This document shows, piece after piece, positions 13,556 to 24,328 of a stretch of 64,000 nt of DNA. The first letter of the stretch is position 1. Each line of letters starts with the position of its first letter. The DNA lies in NCBI RefSeq assembly GCF_026210795.1, contig NC_089436.1, positions 4,278,001-4,342,000 on the forward strand, read 5' to 3'. This DNA is from Rhizophagus irregularis. Lineage: Eukaryota > Glomeromycota > Glomeromycetes > Glomerales > Glomeraceae. The translations under genes and the position numbers were made by a program. The notes below the pieces were generated by a model. The model saw nothing but the letters and a program-made list of their open reading frames with translations, searched no databases and was not told the DNA's origin.

Positions 13556-14049
13556 GTAGTATCTGGGGCCAGAACATAACTAAAAAAACACAGTTACATG
13601 TAGAATTGATAAAGTCAAAGAAAAAGTGTCAAGTTGTGAATGTTATTATATTATATATCTATATGTCCGAACGTCTCTGCTCAATTTTTGTTCTTAAACA
13701 ACCAAAATATTATTATTTTTTTTTTTAACCCTATTAATTATAAACTGGTTGTAACAGGTAAGTGGTTTCTTTTTTACCCTGAACGAAGCTTGCCACCTCT
13801 ACGTGGTGTTCAGGAGAAACAGTTGTAGGTTAATAACTGGCCAAGAGCAAGCATTATTTTTTTTTACATATTTTGCATTGAATGTCACGTAAAAATGCTT
13901 ATTCATAGTATTAGCATCATGTTGCATATAATGGGTCGTAAAATCAAAAAAAAGAAGTATGAGATTTTCAAAGTTTGAGTTGGAAACTCAACGATAATGG
14001 CGTCACAGCTCTTTTTTTTTTCTTTTAAAAAAAAAAATAACTATTGACG

Positions 14050-14566
14050 TTTAAAAGCGAAGTTACTACATTAAAGACTCAAATCAATCACTTAGAGAAT
14101 AAACAAAAACTTCAAGACGGAATCAATACTCAAACCACAACTACGATCGATAAGATTAGTAACATAACTTAGAAGAATAAAAATCGATGTAACAGAAGGT
14201 ATTAAATAAAAATTTTCAAATTAGATACGATCTTGAACCACATAATCTCGAATAATAACGATACTAGATCTCCAAAAAATATGCACACCTCAGATTCGGA
14301 TGGCGATCAAACTACGTCAATGATGCCAAAGATCGAACTCCCACAACATTACCAACAAATACTCGTCTGATTCTAGCAAAAAGATAAAATATGTTATCCA
14401 AAAATGTGATACCAATGTTATTACAGATGCATCAGACGCGGAAATTTTACCCATTCAGGATACGGACGAACCTCCTTATTACACGGATAATGCAATTAAC
14501 ATGGAATTAACCGGCCAACAATTTACGACCCATGATACACCCAATTTTCCTTCTTATCGGATATAA
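14050..14566 (+). pseudogene. LINE-like ORF1 remnant
   Basis: Protein-like plus-strand sequence in at least two frames. A coiled-coil-like piece, TLKTQINHLENKQKLQDG, is followed by a Thr-rich stretch and a stop. Then comes a Ser/Asp-rich piece (NMHTSDSDGDQTTS), a one-base shift near 14345, and a final open piece ending PNFPSYRI before TAA at 14564-14566. Coiled coil plus low-complexity polar linker is typical of ORF1 proteins of LINE-type retrotransposons. No reverse transcriptase follows. The candidate start ATGGCGTCACAG at 13997 soon hits a stop after a poly-A/T run. Confidence 0.4.
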
Positions 14567-15098
14567 ATAATCACCATAATCTTCATTGTTATAGTTGCAC
14601 TCAATTTCTTTTTAATGCCTTTTCTATTTTTGCCTTACTTTGTTAATTCAATCCCTATTTGAATTCAATCTCTATTTGAATTCAATATCTTACTAATTAT
14701 GTAGAAAAATTTAGAATGCTGTTAAAAGTTTTTACATAACCTATTCACATAATGGAATATTAAATAATTTTTACATAATTATTTTTATAAATTTTTTTTT
14801 TGTATTAATAGCTTTTTTGATATTCATTCGAAATAAAAAAAAAAGAGTTGTATTATTTTTTATAAAACATTTATTGATATATAATGTTCATTAAATGATA
14901 CTTTTTTTAACCTTAAACTTTATTATTAGACATTTAAATTTTGTTTGTTTTCGAATGTATTATTAATAAAAAGATGACAGTATGTATAGCAAAGGTAATT
15001 TCATGTCTAAACACCGTTTGATCTAATGCTTTTTCTTTAAATATAATTCCATTGTAATTTTTAATTTATTGATTAAAAAAATTCCTTGTATTTATAAT
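14567..15098. other. Intergenic, 3' side of BTB-TLDc gene
   Basis: AT-rich. A short direct repeat of a TTTGAATTCAAT-type motif lies at about 14640-14690. Several poly-A/T runs could serve as polyadenylation context for the minus-strand gene. No gene was recognised. Confidence 0.35.
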
Positions 15099-16600
15099 TT
15101 ATTCTTTAATTACTTGAAATACTTCATAATCTTCAACTTTAAAATTATCTGGAATTCCTAATTTAGGGTAGCGAATTCCATCATCATAATTATCATAATA
15201 CCAATTATTAAATTTGCACTTTAAATTACCCATAGTTGGACCATAATCATTATGACAAAAAATAGCAAACGATTCCGCATTAACATAACCTACTTTTGCA
15301 GTGGAAATTTTTTCTCCATCTTTAAAATTAAACATAAAACTATCTTTTGTAGTTTTCCAACTTAAATTACCACACCAATCAAGTGGATTATATCCTCCAA
15401 TCAGTTGTGTTGAACCTTTAATTTTTGCTACCCAAATAGTAGCTCCTTTATTATCACAATTTTTATGAAAATTTCTAGTACTAAATCCATCCTGACTTGA
15501 ACGATATAATAATTTAAAATTATAAGGAATAATTTTATTATCATAATGTAAGGACTTTTCCTTATCAATCCATGAGGCGAAAAAAGAGATATGATTTGGT
15601 TTAACCAAGTTTGAATCAAGTTTAAATTTTAAACTTTGTTTTCTTGAACGTGATAAGTTGCTTTTAGGTTCAATGTTAGGTACTATATGATATTCCAAAA
15701 GATCATGAACTAAATCTCGTGGTAAGATGTCCTTATAACAATAAACCTTATAAAAAAAATCTGTAGGTCCAATATCATGAAATCTAATTAAAGGAGTAAA
15801 TTTTTTCAATTCTCTCTTAACTTTTATAATATCCTCTTTATCCCAATTAGTTGGGTCATTCTCCAAATTTTGTTGAGAAACGCTCCATTTTACTAAACTC
15901 TCCCAAATAACAATTTCATCAACATTCAAATAATCTTTTTTTAACAATAATTCCAATAAAGGAGCTTTTAAATTGATAAATTTATCAGAATCAAATAAAA
16001 TTTTAGGTTTTTCACAAATTTTTTTAAAACAAAAATTCCATAGATCTGTAAAATAATCATGTTGATAAATAGTTTCAAGAATACCGATCGGATCTTGGTG
16101 TAAAAATTCAGTTTGGTTTTCAATTAAATATTCTTGAATATGGGAAATCAATGATTGAATATTAAGTTCGTCCACTGCTATCAATAATTTCAATAAATCA
16201 GGACATTGTAAGTTCTTTAATTCAATATTTCCACAATAAATAAACCTAATAAAGTTAATTATTATAAATATTTTATCATCTTTTTTTAATTATAATTTTT
16301 TAAAATTCATGACAAATGTTTTTATACAGCATATACGGTACATTACCTAAGAATAACATCAAATAGTTGTGGGGAAATGTTTGGTTTTCTGATAATAAAT
16401 TTTCCATCTCTCTTCTCAGCCCATTCGTTAGAAAATGCAGTGCGAAAGTATCGAGACCTGATACATAAAATACTTGAATGTGCATGAATTTCTTTAAAAT
16501 TTGGTTCTTCACCAGAGTAAATAATAACGTCATATCCTATTTCTGTTTCAAAAAGATTTTCATAATCATTAGATAATTCAGTCAAAAATTTTGAAGACAT
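15099..16600 (-). CDS. BTB-BACK-TLDc domain protein
   Basis: Two exons, 16600-16347 and 16245-15099, join in frame across a 101-bp GT-AG intron, splitting an Arg codon, to give 466 residues. Residues 1 to about 105 form a BTB/POZ domain: SNDYENLF, GYDVIIYSGEEP, EIHAHSSILCIRSRYFRTAFSNEW, then YCGNIEL. A helical BACK-like region with ELLLKKDYLNVDEIVIWESLVKWS lies in the middle, and the last 180 residues are a TLDc domain. That domain shows ATIWVAKIKGSTQLIGGYNPLDW, a segment starting SFMFNF, ESFAIFCHNDYGPTMG and the terminal YEVFQV. In other eukaryotes BTB-BACK proteins are often Cullin-3 adaptors; the TLDc role is less clear (oxidation resistance, V-ATPase binding). The start gives a complete BTB domain and no defects are seen. 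This family is greatly expanded in Rhizophagus-type fungi. Confidence 0.92.
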
Positions 16601-17921
16601 ATTTTACTTATATTGTATAAAAAGGCAAAGAAATAAAAAAAAATTTTTTTAAAGTTTGAAGCCGAAACCATATTTATATTGTTTCATGATGATCATGCAT
16701 GAATGAAATTTTTTAAATAACTGCGGGCCTAGCACTTTAATATTAAGAAATAATAGAAACAATCAATTTTTACTTTTTGTAAAAAACGTAGAGACGTAAA
16801 CTTAGGATATTTGACATTTTTAGAAAATTGTATAGAAATAATGGGCGTACTTAATTTGGCAAGCCGGTAAATCGCCGTAAAATGTCCGATGGGAATAAAA
16901 AGCTTAAATTTGATTAGATCGGCAATGGATAAATTGATTTACTTTTAACCGACCCTTTGTATTAGCATATGATATAGTGATACAAGTGGTCGAGGTATTG
17001 CGTAATTGTAATTTAAAATGCATGTATCTCAATATTAAATTCAAAAATTCCACAGAAATTTAAACCGAGTTAACATTAACGAAATGCTTTTAAAGAATAT
17101 TACTTGATTTATCTATTAGACAAAGTTTATTTTACTGTACGTCAAATGTTTTTGATAATATATATAATAATGGCCACGTGCAAGGACTACACCTTGAAAA
17201 TAATTATATAGCAAATAAGAAAATATATAGTATATACAGAGATAAATATTATACTTAAAGAGAACCATCCTTAAAAATTTTAATAAATTGTTTTTTAATT
17301 ACCCAATGTCTCAGATCCATTTTTTCTTCATTGAGACATTGACTAAAGATAAATTAATTAGAGATCGTTGACTTGTACCTATTTCAATCCTGTTTTTTTA
17401 AATTTTAATAATTTGAAATTGTTAAAATTGTTAATGCCATAATTGGAAATGTAAATTTTTTGGATCTTTATTTTTATTATTCTTTTCTTCTAATCAATGA
17501 AAATATAATATTTATGGTCTAAATACTTCTCATTACTAGCAGTCAGTAAATAGTTTAGATTATTTATCAGTAGTCTTTGATCCATTCATATAATAACTAC
17601 AGCAATAACACATAATTTCATCTGAAATTTGTTCATGAAATCTTTAACATCTTTGTTGATTGAAAAATATGAAATCATGATTTTGAATGATTTACATCAG
17701 TTTAGTTATGGAACAAATTAGAAAAAAATATGAAAATCACTTCAATACTTTCGCAAAATTGGAATAATCATTATTTATTAACTAAACCTTTTATTATTTT
17801 GTAATAATAACAAACATAAAAAATGAGACATTTTTTTAATTAAAAAATTTTTTTTTGAAAGTACATAAAGTGTTATATGCATCTCACATTAATAAGAGTA
17901 GCATGATTTTGGTAAATTTTT
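16601..17921. other. Intergenic upstream of BTB-TLDc gene
   Basis: Immediately upstream of the minus-strand ATG is a pyrimidine-rich stretch with a TTTTTATACAA box. The rest is AT-rich DNA without recognisable genes. Confidence 0.35.
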
Positions 17922-18860
17922 TCTACTAGAATTAATGATAATTTCCAATTACTTTTTTTGGTTTAAAACCTAATATGGAAAGGATCACATTTTTAATTTT
18001 ATTGGCCAAAATTATTCATAATTCTACCAGAATTAATAATAATTTCTAATTACTTTTTTTGGTTTAAAACCTAATATGGAAAGGATCGCATTTTTAATTT
18101 TATTGGCCAAAATTATTCATAATTCTACCAGAATTAATGATAATTTCTAATTACTTTTTTTGGTTTAAAACTTAATATAGAAAAGATCAACATTTGTAAT
18201 TTTATTGGCCATAATTATAACTCTTGATTAATTGTTTCTACCAGAATTAATGATAATTTCTAATTACTTTTTTCGGTTTAAAACCTAATATGGAAAGGAT
18301 CAACATTTGTAATTTTATTGGCCAAAATTAACCATAATTCTTGATAATTTTTATCTACCAGAATTAATAATAATTTCTAATTACTTTTTTTAGTTTAAAA
18401 TCTAATATGGAAAGGATCAACATTTGTAATTTTATTCGCCAAAATTAATTATAACTCTTGATAAATTGTTTCTACCAGAATTAATGATAATTTCTAATTA
18501 CTTTTTTCGGTTTAAAACCCAATATGTAAAGCGGTAGTACAAGATTACATTTTTAATTTTATTGGCCAAAATTATTTATAATTCTTGGTAATTTTTTTTT
18601 ACCAGAGTTAATGACAATTTTTAATTACTTTTTTAGTTTAAAACCTAATATAGAAAGTCGTAGTACAAGATTACATTTTTAATTTTATTGGCCAAAATTA
18701 ATTCTATTTTTGATAAATTTTTTCTACCAGAATTAATGGTAATTTCTAATTACTTTTTTTGTTTATAAATTTAATATGAAATGTATTAGTATTACCAGAA
18801 TTAATATCATAATCTCTAATTTAAATGTCTGGTTTGGCATGTAGTTAAAATTAATCATAA
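17922..18860. repeat. Tandem satellite, units about 100-127 bp
   Basis: About eight diverged units begin with CTACCAGAATTAATGATAAT at roughly 17922, 18023, 18125, 18238, 18355, 18472, 18599 and 18724. Each carries the block TAATTACTTTTTTTGGTTTA, then AAACCTAATATGGAAAGGAT and a TTTTATTGGCCAAAATTA motif. Spacing grows from about 101 to 127 through small insertions such as GCGGTAGTACAAGAT. A truncated ninth unit trails to about 18860. Confidence 0.85.
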
Positions 18861-18893
18861 TTTTCAGTGGAATTTTTTTACTAGGACGAAATT

Positions 18894-19126
18894 AGGACCC
18901 AGAAATATATATATGGGGTCAGGTGATGAAAAAATATTTTTACTATGAGCTGTACGCATTTTTTCAGGGCCGGAATTATGATAATGTCAGTCGGTTACTA
19001 TAATAGGAAATAAAATTCTGACTGGCATTATCAAAAATTATCTAAAAAAAGAAAGATTTTCATGATTTTTTTAGTTCAAAATACGCAAACTCAAACCTGA
19101 CCCTTTTATATATATTTCTGGGTCCT
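18894..19126. mobile_element. MITE (AGGACCC family), 8-bp TSD
   Basis: A 233-bp element with inverted ends AGGACCCAGAAATATATATA and TATATATATTTCTGGGTCCT. It is flanked by a perfect 8-bp duplication, ACGAAATT, at 18886-18893 and 19127-19134. The interior contains CAGGGCCGGAATTATGATAA, shared with copies at 50658-50870 and 40380-40562. No coding capacity. An 8-bp duplication points to hAT-type mobilisation. Confidence 0.9.
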
Positions 19127-19134
19127 ACGAAATT

Positions 19135-21243
19135 ACTTATTGGTAAATAGGAAAGAGCAAGAATGGGGTTTTTTATTAAAGTTTATCTCATCATTTATTA
19201 ATTAAGAATGAGATTCTTATTTAGCATCTTACATAAAATTTTCAATAAATTCCCTGTCAAAAATTCAACAAATTCCATATTAAAAATCATTTTGATGATC
19301 GCATCCTATTGGGTGGATATAGCTTATGATAATTTGTTTGTATGGTATATGAACTTAATATCAATAAAGCATAGATAGATCATTAAAAAAAAAAAAAAAA
19401 TCTTCTACTATCAAAAAAATATCTAATAAAAATTTTCTGTTAAACAATATTTTTAAATGTACTGAAATCCATAAAATTCTCTACTAAAATTCCCTATCAA
19501 AATAATCCATAATGAATTTTTCTGTTTAAAAAAACATGACATAAACTAAAAAAGATAAGAATCTATTTTAAAAAAAATTCTATAATTAAAAAATAAAAAA
19601 TTATACCAAATGACTTAAAATTATGAGTATGTATATTAACGCACCAAAGTTGATAAATATTAGCACTTCCAGTAAGATAGCTTTTGACTCTTCTTGCATG
19701 TCTAACATCTACCAGACCTCATACATGTATAATACATACTCATTGCTTTTTTGCATATTGAATTTTCTCTGCAGCAGGGTCCAACATACCTCTTAGCAAA
19801 TTCTTTGAGCTATTGAAAATATTGGTCAATGACATTTTATTAGCACTAAAGTAACATCTTTTTGCTGCAATACTAAAAATGGTTCCTTTAAGGTTTGAGC
19901 ATCAGTTTTTCAGATCATTTGAAGGAAGCTTAGTAATTCTAAAACTTTATGTATAAATATAGTTTTAAATAATATTATCCTTTACAAGTTTATTTTTCTC
20001 CTATAACCATAGTGCATATATGTGAATGTTAACATTAATCATAGAACTTTTATTATAATAATTCTTTTTTGGAGACTGTTCTAGTGAACAGATTTTGATG
20101 ATTTTGGTATCATTCAAATCTTCTCATCGAGACAGTAGTAAATTCATATCTATATGATTGATATTGATGGAGATGATTCAAAAATTATTTAAAAATTTTT
20201 GGTTTCAGAAAAATATGAGGTATTCTTCACACTGTTAACACATAAACTTTAAAATAATAGGCAAATTATTTTAATTCAAATAAGAGAGTTAAAGATTTTA
20301 TTTTTAAAAATAGTATATTAAACCTCTCAAAATCTTAATTTATTCCTCCTATAAAATTGATTAGAAAGAAATAAAAATGGGTTGTTTAATTTATTGTAAA
20401 ATTATAAAGATGTGGTTTCTAAAATGTCAATATAGACTTGATTATTTAGTAGTTATACAATTTTGATATATTATTATAATTATTTTAATTGTAAAATAAT
20501 TGTAAAATAATATTTATTAATCATAAGTTTAAATGTTTATTTAAAATATTCAAAGTTTATTATTTATTTAATAATATAAAATTATAAGTAATTCAACTTA
20601 ATTATAATAAAATCAAAAAAAAAGAAGAAAGAAATAAAGACATCTTTTTAAGTTTCTGAAACATACTCCTTTAGATTCCTAAAATAAAGGAATAATAAGT
20701 TATACATTATTTGTTCTTAGCTTACATGCATAAACTCTTAAAAAAATATCATTTGCTTCATAATTGTGACATTAAAATACTATATAATAGAAATTTAATA
20801 AATAAACTATCAATACTTTTTTTTTAAATTAATATAAAGTAAAAAATATAATAATAAATGAATACAAATTTAATTTTGAAATAATCTCTTGTGACCTGAA
20901 TTAATATGTAAATATATTAATTTCGAATATAGAATTCCTATTTTATATAATAATTGAATATATTGGTGATTACAGATTGATGATTATATTTTACCCATCA
21001 AATAGTATATTAATAAAATTTAATATTGTGTTCTATAGTTGTCTGCATAATTTGGTACATATCATAATAGAAGCGTCCGCCGGCGATGATCGCCGCCAGC
21101 GATCAAAAATTAATTCCAGTAAAAAGGTTATTAAAGTTTAATTTAGGCTAAAAATATTAAATTTTATTAAAATTTTTCAAACAGGTCATTCAATTAGACG
21201 GTGTTCCGCAGCACATTCTAATAATATTCATTTAAAACATCAC
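19135..21243. other. Intergenic, no gene seen
   Basis: AT-rich, stop-rich DNA. A small GC-rich island at 21071-21102 (CCGGCGATGATCGCCG and neighbours) can form a hairpin with an ATGA-type loop. No gene was recognised. Confidence 0.35.
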
Positions 21244-22698
21244 CCCTATAAGAAATATGTATACGGAAAGGATACGTTTTGTATACATTTTATGTACGTT
21301 TCTATAGATTCCCTATACAAATTCCGTATATTTAATAAGCAATTCATTTTTGAACATTTTTTGAAAAAACTAATGTATACGGAAAAAATTAATCATGCGG
21401 AATGTATACGGAATTTTTAAACTTAATATTTTTAGAAGATAATTTTACAAAAATCCTGTATCATAACACGCGATCACGTGATTGTTTATTGTTTTGTTAT
21501 GATACGTTTTTTGTTTTTTATATAAATCCTTCCTTTGATGAGTTTGATCTTCCGATCTTCCTTTCTGTCTTTCTCTTTTCTCTTGTCTTATTTTTGTTAT
21601 TTTTTTCTAAAATTTTCTTCTTTCTTCGTCACCCCCCTTTAAAAAAAAAATTTTTTTTTTCATACCTTACTTTAAAAAAGTTTTTTTTTCGTCACTCTCC
21701 TTTAAAAAAAAAATATTTTTTTCGTCACTTCCTTAAAAAAAATTTTTTTTTGGTTTTATTCTTTTATTCCCACTCTTTTTTTTTTAAAAAAAATTTCTTC
21801 TTTCTATTTCTATTTCCTCTTTATAAAAAATTTTTTATTTGACATCCTCCCTTTAAAAAAAAAATTTTTTTAACTTTCCTAACTTCGTTATCCCTCTTTT
21901 TAAAAAAATATTTTTTTTGATTTATTCTTTATTCCCCTTTCTTTTTCATTTATATTTATCCCTTTTTTATTTCATAGGCCAGCAGATTTTTTTTTGTGAG
22001 AAGATTCAGTTTTCTTTCTTTTTTTTTTTGTAGATCAGTTTGGAGTCCTTTCCTTTTTGTAGGATGGTTCAGAATTTTTTCTTTTTTTAGGTCAGTTCAA
22101 ATTTTCTTTTTTTTTGTAAGTTGGGTTCAGATTCTTTTCTTTTTGTAGGTTGTTTCAGTTTTGTTGCTTCAGAGTCTTCTCAGTTTTGGATTTATTTTGT
22201 TGTTTTGGTTTCTTTTTCATTAGACGCTTCATAATTCTTTTCTTTTATGTAGGTCAGACATTCTGGAGTTCTCTTTCTATGCTAACCTTTGGTGACTTGA
22301 ACCATTACAGATACTATAGTAGGGGTGTTTTGTTTCCAATTAAGTTAAACAACCTAAAAAAACAAAAAAAAAGAAACATAAGAACGTCTGACTCCAAATG
22401 AACCTGAACTTATAGATAATTTTGGTTGCAATAGGTAAAATTAGATTTATGAAAATACAATTATAGTAAACTGTAATACAAATAGTAAATTCAGTGACCA
22501 AATCGTATAAATTTCGTGATAAAATCAGTGATCAAATCATGTAAATTCCATATGAATCCCGTGCAAATTCCGTATCCAAACCATATTTTTAGTGATACGG
22601 AATTGTGCAGTTTTCCGTATCCTATTATGATACGTTATTTCTAAGGAAAAAAATCGTATAAAAACTTTATAAAAAACGTATCCAATTTTTTTATAGGG
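21244..22698. mobile_element. Non-autonomous element with CCCTATAA ends, copy 1
   Basis: About 1.45 kb between CCCTATAAGAAATATG on the left and the inverse CAATTTTTTTATAGGG on the right, with CAC on both sides as a possible 3-bp duplication. The right part (about 21920-22698) is near-identical, inverted, to 60835-61762, which shows it is a dispersed unit. The left part is T-rich with about six repeats of CGTCACTCTCCTTTAAAAAA at 21610-21900. The open frames inside are low-complexity and not convincing genes. Confidence 0.65.
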
Positions 22699-23176
22699 CA
22701 CAGATTTGATTAAAATTTTCAAAAAAAATAGTATAGAATTTTTAGAGATAATGTTTTTCGAAAAATAATTACAGTTAAATTATATGAAATGGTAGGTGAG
22801 GTCATTATTACTTTTTATCACAAATTCATAACAATAATGTAATAAAAATACTAAAAGACAGACGTTGCGTCAAAGACCCAATTTATGTGCTTTTTTTGAG
22901 TCGTATTAAACATAAAATTAGTAACAACCAAATTTTATTCTAAAATAATTATTTTGACTATAATTTATCTTATATATAACAATTTATTAATATGGTACAA
23001 CTAATGAAATCATTTTGTAGTAATGAATGTGTAATTTAATATTATCATTTTATTACTTTATTTCAAATTACAAAATTTCGAACTCTCAATATTTTGTAAG
23101 TAATAACCATATGTTAAGAGAGGACCATGAAAAAGTTGTTGAAGCGTAGAATTGGTCACGTAAATCTTTCCTTTTA
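22699..23176. other. Intergenic, no gene seen
   Basis: AT-rich spacer between two mobile elements. No gene or repeat was recognised. Confidence 0.35.
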
Positions 23177-23416
23177 GGCCGGGCAAAAAAAATTTTTAGA
23201 TTCTCGTGACATATAATTTTAAAAATGACGGCCGGCCGGCATTTTTTTTTATATACAGTATGTAAAATTTTTTCGTATGTAAAATTTTTTTACGCACATT
23301 GGCCAAAAACTTGAAATCGCGTGATAAAAATTTTTTACTATAAAAAAAAAAAATTCCATTTTTCGAAAAACTGACGGCCGGGTCACGAGAATCTAAATTT
23401 TTTTTTTTGCCCGGCC
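23177..23416. mobile_element. PIF/Harbinger-like MITE, TTA duplication
   Basis: A 240-bp foldback with ends GGCCGGGCAAAAAAAA and TTTTTTTTGCCCGGCC. The inverted match continues through TTTAGATTCTCGTGAC for about 34 bases. It is flanked by TTA on both sides (23174-23176 and 23417-23419). A three-base TWA duplication is typical of PIF/Harbinger elements. The interior has further GGCCGGCC palindromes and no ORF. Confidence 0.75.
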
Positions 23417-23439
23417 TTATGGATAGTCAGGAAATTTTG

Positions 23440-23560
23440 GATACTGGGCGGATTTGACTGGCTTGACTCACTTGATGATCCTCATTTTGGCTAACCTTAC
23501 TGGCATTATTGTTATTCCGGCCCCGAAAGAGAGCTTTTACTAATAGTAATTTTTTTTTTT
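23440..23560. repeat. Fragment related to the AGGACCC MITE interior
   Basis: The segment GGCATTATTGTTATTCCGGCC CGAAAGAGAG, read in the inverse sense, resembles the CAGGGCCGGAATTA core of the AGGACCC MITEs. Terminal repeats are not visible, so it is probably a truncated relative. Confidence 0.35.
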
Positions 23561-23818
23561 AGATGCACCTTACATATATGAGACTTTTCTAGGATGCTGT
23601 TAAGAGTCATATTTTATAAGTCATAATAGAAAAAAAAAGGGAGATAATTAAATTAATATTACAAGTATTGAATAAAATAATCATCTTTATTAACATTACT
23701 TTTTAAGCCTCAATTCGAATAATGTATAAATTTTTAGATTACATAATATTATCTAATATATGTTCATTTAATTTCATAATGATTATAACCACTAACCAGT
23801 ACAAATTTTGGGAGCAGT

Positions 23819-24039
23819 CATCCCGCCCCGCTTCTAAAAATAGATTTTACTAATTAAACACGTCCCAACACGTCCCAACACGTGACAGCGGGAAACAACA
23901 CAGTGATGAATAAGGGTGTGACAAATAGGATTTTGACTAACGAAAAAAAACGTCCTCCAGATACTTATAGATTACGGAAACGCGAAGGGGTGTGATGGTG
24001 GTGACAAATAAAATCTATTTTTAGAAGCGGGGCGGGATG
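23819..24039. mobile_element. Foldback element with perfect 31-bp inverted ends
   Basis: The left end CATCCCGCCCCGCTTCTAAA continues AAATAGATTTTA, and the right end is its exact inverse (TAAAATCTATTTTTAGAAGC then GGGGCGGGATG). The element is 221 bp with no coding capacity. The interior contains a direct triplication of a CACGTCCCAA-type motif. No clear target duplication was seen. Confidence 0.8.
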
Positions 24040-24247
24040 TTTGATCAAATTTTGGCCACAATTTTAAAGTTATTCCTCGTACACGATGGTAAGTCGTACA
24101 AAAAAAATTTTTTGTTACACGATACATGATGTTTCAATGCATGGCGTAATTGTGCAATTAGATTTTCGGGAGAATGATTTTCATGGAACATGTGATACAT
24201 TGGATGCAATTTCATTGGCTAATTATTATTACCTGATAAATACTTGA

Positions 24248-24277
24248 CCAATCATAAATTGCTATGATATTTATAAA
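24248..24277 (+). promoter_or_regulatory. CCAAT and TATA boxes of F-box gene
   Basis: CCAAT at 24248-24252 and TATAAA at 24272-24277 lie 77 and 52 bases before the ATG at 24329. A pyrimidine-rich TTTCATTTCATT stretch just before the ATG is a plausible short leader. Assigned from motif and spacing only. Confidence 0.45.
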
Positions 24278-24328
24278 TACTGTACATCTTATTATTTTCA
24301 TTTCATTTCATTTTATTTTATTTTTAAA

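Noticed and set aside
15428-15619. Short minus-strand frame inside the BTB-TLDc gene
   Set aside because: Alternate frame of the TLDc-coding exon; no independent evidence.
17922-18860. CRISPR-like array
   Set aside because: Units are head-to-tail satellites without unique spacers, in a eukaryotic setting with introns; no cas-like genes.
21402-21842. 146-residue Phe/Lys-rich frame
   Set aside because: It translates poly-T/poly-A runs and CGTCAC-type repeats inside a mobile element; no domain.
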